From positions 8,249,730 through 8,313,729 of the forward strand of contig NW_024881324.1 in NCBI RefSeq assembly GCF_018691265.1: DNA of 64,000 bases, in the 5' to 3' direction. Position 1 is the stretch's first letter, and each line of letters opens with the position of its first letter. This DNA is from Tyto alba (Eukaryota > Chordata > Aves > Strigiformes > Tytonidae). The translations under genes were made by a program, and so were the position numbers. This document shows positions 59,771 through 64,000 of the stretch, piece by piece. The notes beneath the pieces are model-generated. The model saw only the letters and a program-made list of their open reading frames with translations. It made no database searches and was not told where the DNA came from.

Positions 59771-62529
59771 AAGAGGACAGGAGGAAGACTGGTTCCTGTA
59801 TCTGGTAAACATTTTCTTTATCAGGGAATGTAAGAGTGCCTCTAACAGCCCTTTCTCACTTTAACTGCAGAGAATTTGAGGTGGATTTAGGGTATTTAAG
59901 GAGACTGACTGCTCAGTCTCTGTGATGCTCTTTCTGTGCTGAGGTTTGTTTAGTGTTTTGACTGCCCTCCACATAAACGGCGATGAACCTGAACCACTGA
60001 CTTATTCTCCAGCTTGTTTATACGGCGAACAGCAAAACACAGCTAATTCCTGTGGCGGAAGAAGCTGAGCAGGCCAACTTTACTTGTTACCCTTCTTAGT
60101 GCCATGGTGTCAGAAGCGAGCAAGAAGCGTGGCCCAGGAGGGAGTGTTTTGCCCAGTTATTTGCTTCGCACTTTTTTGTGCCGTCTTTTATATTCATTTG
60201 CCGTCCCCTGAACTTCAGCGTGTTTCAGCAAACAGAAATGTTTGTGGAAAGCCCGTGTGAGAGCAGACTATAGGGGTGAGAGGGTGTGCAAGCACCTACG
60301 CAGTCAAGTGGGGTGGGGTGAGGTGGTAAAATTCCTCTGGAGTATGGCACCTAAGGGACACAACAGAGTACACGGTGGGGGGAGGTAGTCTGCAATGCCA
60401 ATGTAATGAAAAGAAAGTGAGCGTGACGGTGTGGTGACCAGCTGGTTGCTACCCACTCAGCCCAAACCAAAAGCCACTTCCAAGTTTTATGCAAAAATCA
60501 GAGAAATCAAACCTAGGGCAGATACTTGAGACCATCACCAAAATCACCGGTAAAACCAGGACATGGTGCATTTTTTCACATTTCCAATAGCTGGGTTTCA
60601 CAGGAGCTGACACCTTTGCTGCTGCCCTCAGAGAATACTGACCACAGCAGCAAACTTCTCCAGCCTCCCCAAATCTGGCAGGGTGGCAGAGTCACATCAT
60701 CTTTAGGTATCCCTCTTAGAGACACCCGCTTCTGGGGCATCTGCATCTGCCCCAGCTTATTGCACCATGAATTGAGAGTCTGCAGAGCCATCCAAGCAGG
60801 CATGGTTAAAAGCTGTGTGGTGAAAAAGAGAGACAGAGAAATTTGTGCCTGAAGCATGTTCACTGGAACTCGTTTCAGCCCTAAAGCCATGGTGCTTTTC
60901 TGCCAGCCTTCAGAGGGATGGTTTGAAGAATCCCATATTGAGTAACTGCAAGAGGCTTCTCTGGCAAAATGTTATCTACGTCACAGAGGAACTGGAAATA
61001 ACTGCAGAGAAGGATAGTTTTGGCAGTTCAGATATTATCCCAAATCCTTTTTGTCCTTTGGAATAGTACTAGAAATTCTGCAAAAAGATACTTTTACCAT
61101 TTGATCAGAATTACTATAAAAATACATCTACTGTTATGGTTTCTCCTGCTTGCTCAAACTGTGATGGAGAACAGATACATTGAGAAGAAAGGCACAAAGG
61201 GAAAGCTGGTAAAAAAGTGGGAAAGAGTCAATCAGCCACACAGAACTGAAAACAGATCAAAGACCTTATCAATGATTAACAGGAGTACATCAGGGGTTTT
61301 TGGTTTTTCAAAGCTTAACTCTCAGCCAGCTGAAAGTGAAATGTGATGTGCTGCAACCTCCCAGTGTTTTTTAGAGCAAAAGAAAGTTCTACATCAGCAA
61401 ACTACAGGTTCAATATTTCTTTTCAGAACTGACTTCTTCAAACTTTACCCTTTAGCCAGTCAAACAGGCCATTTTGAGCATCTGACAGCCTTGCCCTAGT
61501 GAAGTCAAATTAACTATCAAAGAAATAAAAGCCTAGGACTTGCCTGAACAATTTCTGTGCTCTGGGATAGCCGAACATCGAAACAATGCCAGAGTGACAC
61601 TTGGTTTCGTCCCATTGCCACCAACCTGTATCTTGTTGGTTTGGCATCTTTCAGTTTTACAGAAGGAAGACAGAAGGAAGTCTGGCATCCCCTAATTTAC
61701 TTGGTGACAGAGGAGCTTTATAAGGTGGAGAGATTCAGATTGTTGTGGAAAACCAACCAGAAGTTCGGAAAATGTCTTCCCCAACATCTCCAGATACCTT
61801 CAGGAGGACACAGGAGTTGTGAACAGCTTGGAAAGTGCAAGCTGCGAGTTGTACCAGCACCGTCCTTGCGTGGATGAGCCGTGAGCCCTCTGGCACGGTC
61901 CTTGTGTGGGGGCTGCCCTGTGCCTGCGGCGGAGGCAGGGGGGCTGTTTGCCACCCACATTGGGCAGACACCCCCCTTGCTGAGCTGCTGCGGTGGGCTG
62001 CAGAAGCAGGACACGTCTTCATGTGGGAAATCGGGAAAGCTTTAAAGGCGCTTTTGCCTTTGCGTTCCTCACAGGCTACACTACAGTTTGACCTCAAATC
62101 AGTCTCCAGTCTTTCTGTCTCTGATCGACCGTGACATCTAACATAGGCAGCTTATCCCTCTGTTTTTCAGTCCTCTCCCAGCCTACAGCAGGGTTGCCAG
62201 TACATCTGTGTTAAAAATGGTTGTGCTGGGTTCTTTTCTGCTCCAGGCCAAGGTATAAACAAAGGCCACATTTTCTGTACTCAGTATGAAATGATTCCCA
62301 TGTTTTCCACTGCAACAGCACTATCTTTCTAAAGCTTATTATCTGGTATGTTTGAGTTCATGTGAGTGGTCCAGTGAAGGGCAAAATGCCTACGTGACAC
62401 CTCAGATTGGCTAAAGCCAGCATCCCTAGGACAACCTGGCACCTCCAGAGGTTCCCTGGGCAGTGACTTCGCCTGTTTACACATTCGGGGCCAGCACTCA
62501 CTGGGGTGGCTGTGTGTCCCTCAGGGTGC
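59771..62529. other. Unassigned non-coding sequence
   Basis: 2.8 kb with no supportable gene. 60165-60250 ('cttttatattcatttgccgt' and neighbours) might be a small conserved element. A G-rich phrase 'gtggggtggggtgaggtgg' sits at 60309-60327. Frames such as 60526-60852 and 61557-61877 have no known domain. Confidence 0.45.
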
Positions 62530-63065
62530 CCAGCGGAGGGGAGGGACATTTCACCCCTCTTCTCCGCTCGCCGAGCCAAGGAGGAGCATGTTACCCCTGC
62601 ATTCGGGGCAGCTGTGCTTCCCACGTTGTTCCCGCGGGCACCACAAGCACAAAAGGCCGCGGCTAAGTGTCACAGTTAAGCTGTAATTATTCCCAGGAGA
62701 CAATCTGGAAGGGCCTCGTCTATCCCGGGCATCTGCCTCCCTCGCAGCCAGCAATGATCTCACCCGCGGCGGAGGTCCTCCAGCGCAGACACAGCCATGC
62801 CAAAACACCATTCGCACCTCCCTGGTTTATCTGGAGCTGTTGGGTGAACGCTGCGTTTGGCAATCCTGTATCAGGGGCCGGGTGTCCCAGGGGTGAAGCT
62901 GTCAGCGTTGCCAGCACCAGTGCCTGCGTACCGCCGCCCCTTCTTCCCCGCCTTGGCAGGCGTTTGTGCTTCCAGTTGCTTCAGAAGCAAAGCACGGGTG
63001 GGGGGTTTCTGGTCAGAACCCTGGCGACCACGGGGGCTTCTGCCAACCTCACAGGACCGGCATTC
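62530..63065. promoter_or_regulatory. CpG-rich stretch
   Basis: About 31 CpGs in roughly 540 bp, observed/expected near 0.65. It is interrupted at 62660-62700 by an AT-containing phrase 'gttaagctgtaattattccc' that resembles a homeodomain site cluster. Frames of up to 145 codons lie here on both strands without recognisable domains. Confidence 0.45.
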
Positions 63066-63286
63066 CAAGGCTTCGCCGTGCTTCTGGGTGATACCTCCAG
63101 CTAAAGGGTTTCTCGTTAGCACATTAAAGCACCGTGGACTAAATCCCCCTTGTTAGCGCTTGCTGCACGGAGCAGTTGATCACTTTGCAGCAGAGGAAGT
63201 TACTCTGGAGATTAATGACACAGTCGTTCAGCTTTGTCCTTTCTATTTGTTAACTAGTTAGTTCTGCAAATAATAAATACGGAGGG
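63066..63286. other. Unassigned sequence ending in AATAAA
   Basis: Ends with AATAAA at 63272-63277, nine bases before the A23 tract. See the finding on a possible retrocopy end. Confidence 0.35.
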
Positions 63287-63309
63287 AAAAAAAAAAAAAA
63301 AAAAAAAAA
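63287..63309 (+). repeat. Poly-A tract, 23 bp, followed by CAAACCC-rich sequence
   Basis: A23 then 'caaacccaaaaaacaaaccc'. It is the only long A tract in the window with a canonical AATAAA at a distance like that of a polyadenylated RNA. Confidence 0.95.
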
Positions 63310-63440
63310 CAAACCCAAAAAACAAACCCCAACCATATTCTCCAGAACACCACTGTGAGGAGACAGGATTAGAATGACATCAAGTGGCTTTCAGCGTGAC
63401 TTTGTGCAGTGTCAGGGTAGACATTCATACTGCAATACAA
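63310..63440. other. Unassigned sequence
   Basis: Nothing recognised. Confidence 0.35.
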
Positions 63441-63520
63441 TTATTCAGTCAATCCCACTCCCTGTGAAGTCAATGGATACTGTGCCAGGGACTTCAAAGG
63501 AAGAAGGATCATGCCCTCCT
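63441..63520 (+). repeat. Old palindromic amniote repeat remnant
   Basis: 'attcagtcaatcccactccc', 'gtgaagtcaatgga' and 'gaagaaggatcatgccc' match the pattern '...cattgaagtcaatgga...gcaggatcaggccc'. Confidence 0.55.
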
Positions 63521-64000
63521 GTGCATTTTAGGGCTCTAACAGAGGTTGCTAAAAGCAGTTTTTAAACAAAGTAATCCCATTTATTTTTCAGAGAAGCATG
63601 CAGAAACACTAGGCTTGCTAGCTACTAAGGGAATTTCATTTTTTTTTTCCAGTTAATTGTGTTCCTAAGCAGAACGAGAATGAAAACTAAGACCTTTTTT
63701 TTAATCTTCTGCAAAATGAACATTCCAAAAACCGCAAAGCTCGGTTTGGATCAATGAAAACCTTGTTTTCTAGTAACATCAAAACGTGTTTTTTTGGTTT
63801 GGATAACTGCTTCATAAGAGATTATGCTTTGTCACAGAGCATGCAAAGTAAGTATTTCGGTGATGTTTTAGTTAAATTGACACCAGAATGGTCCAGTCTG
63901 ACAAGGTCTGTAAGGAATGTCTGGACCCCATTGCAAACTTTTCATTCTTGGGGTTTTTTTGTAACTGAAATCCATAATGCATTGATTTTTCATTCTCTGA
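63521..64000. other. Unassigned AT-rich sequence
   Basis: No gene or repeat recognised. GTAAGT at 63847 is not attached to any supportable exon. Confidence 0.4.

Noticed and set aside
1..64000. Bird-type CR1 elements, CRISPR arrays, operons, tRNA or rRNA genes
   Set aside because: Scanned for typical CR1 3' ends, regularly spaced repeats, bacterial gene packing and tRNA cores; none was found. The window is eukaryotic non-coding DNA.

Overview
This window looks like non-coding vertebrate DNA, most likely from a sauropsid (crocodilian, turtle or bird). It is moderately AT-rich, full of stop codons in all six frames, and has no dense gene packing, ribosome-binding sites or operons. It carries degraded fragments of old amniote repeats: an L2-like LINE fragment, L2/MIR-like tails, and a palindromic family built around a 'cattgacttcaatggga'-type core. 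I see no Alu, mammalian L1 or B1 elements, and no bird-type CR1 3' ends with their ATTCTATG tails. The species cannot be fixed from the sequence alone.

I found no protein-coding gene that I can support. The open frames are short (longest 241 codons, inside a CpG-rich patch), match no family I recognise, and overlap each other on both strands as chance frames in GC-rich DNA do. The only recognisable protein homology is a decayed LINE reverse-transcriptase C-terminal fragment near 740-950 (minus). The window is best read as a gene desert or part of a very long intron.

Layout. 1-9 kb: unique sequence with a LINE fragment, two old repeat tails and a 49-bp A-rich tract. 8.9-10.5 kb: an AT-rich block like a conserved non-coding element (CNE), then a CpG-rich patch (9940-10300) and a short CNE-like block. 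10.5-33 kb: mostly featureless, with old repeats, a diverged direct-repeat pair (20.2/20.8 kb), a perfect 36-bp hairpin at 21755-21790 and a purine-rich stretch (31.95-32.65 kb). 33.84-34.13 kb: the best enhancer candidate, with an exact PBX-MEIS composite site, a POU octamer and a bicoid-type site. 34936-35396: a perfect 230-bp tandem duplication. 36-50 kb: unique sequence with many long A/T homopolymers and a strong G-quadruplex motif. 51.0-53.85 kb: a GC-rich domain with three CpG islands, ending in a CNE-like block. 54-64 kb: more CNE-like blocks (54.9-55.2, 57.2, 59.2-59.8 kb), a CpG island with a flanking G-quadruplex motif (58.5-58.8 kb) and a CpG-rich stretch at 62.5-63.1 kb.

Taken together, orphan CpG islands interleaved with homeodomain-site-rich AT blocks and few repeats resemble the regulatory landscape around a developmental transcription-factor gene lying outside the window. 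That reading is inference; cross-species alignment and expression data would decide it.
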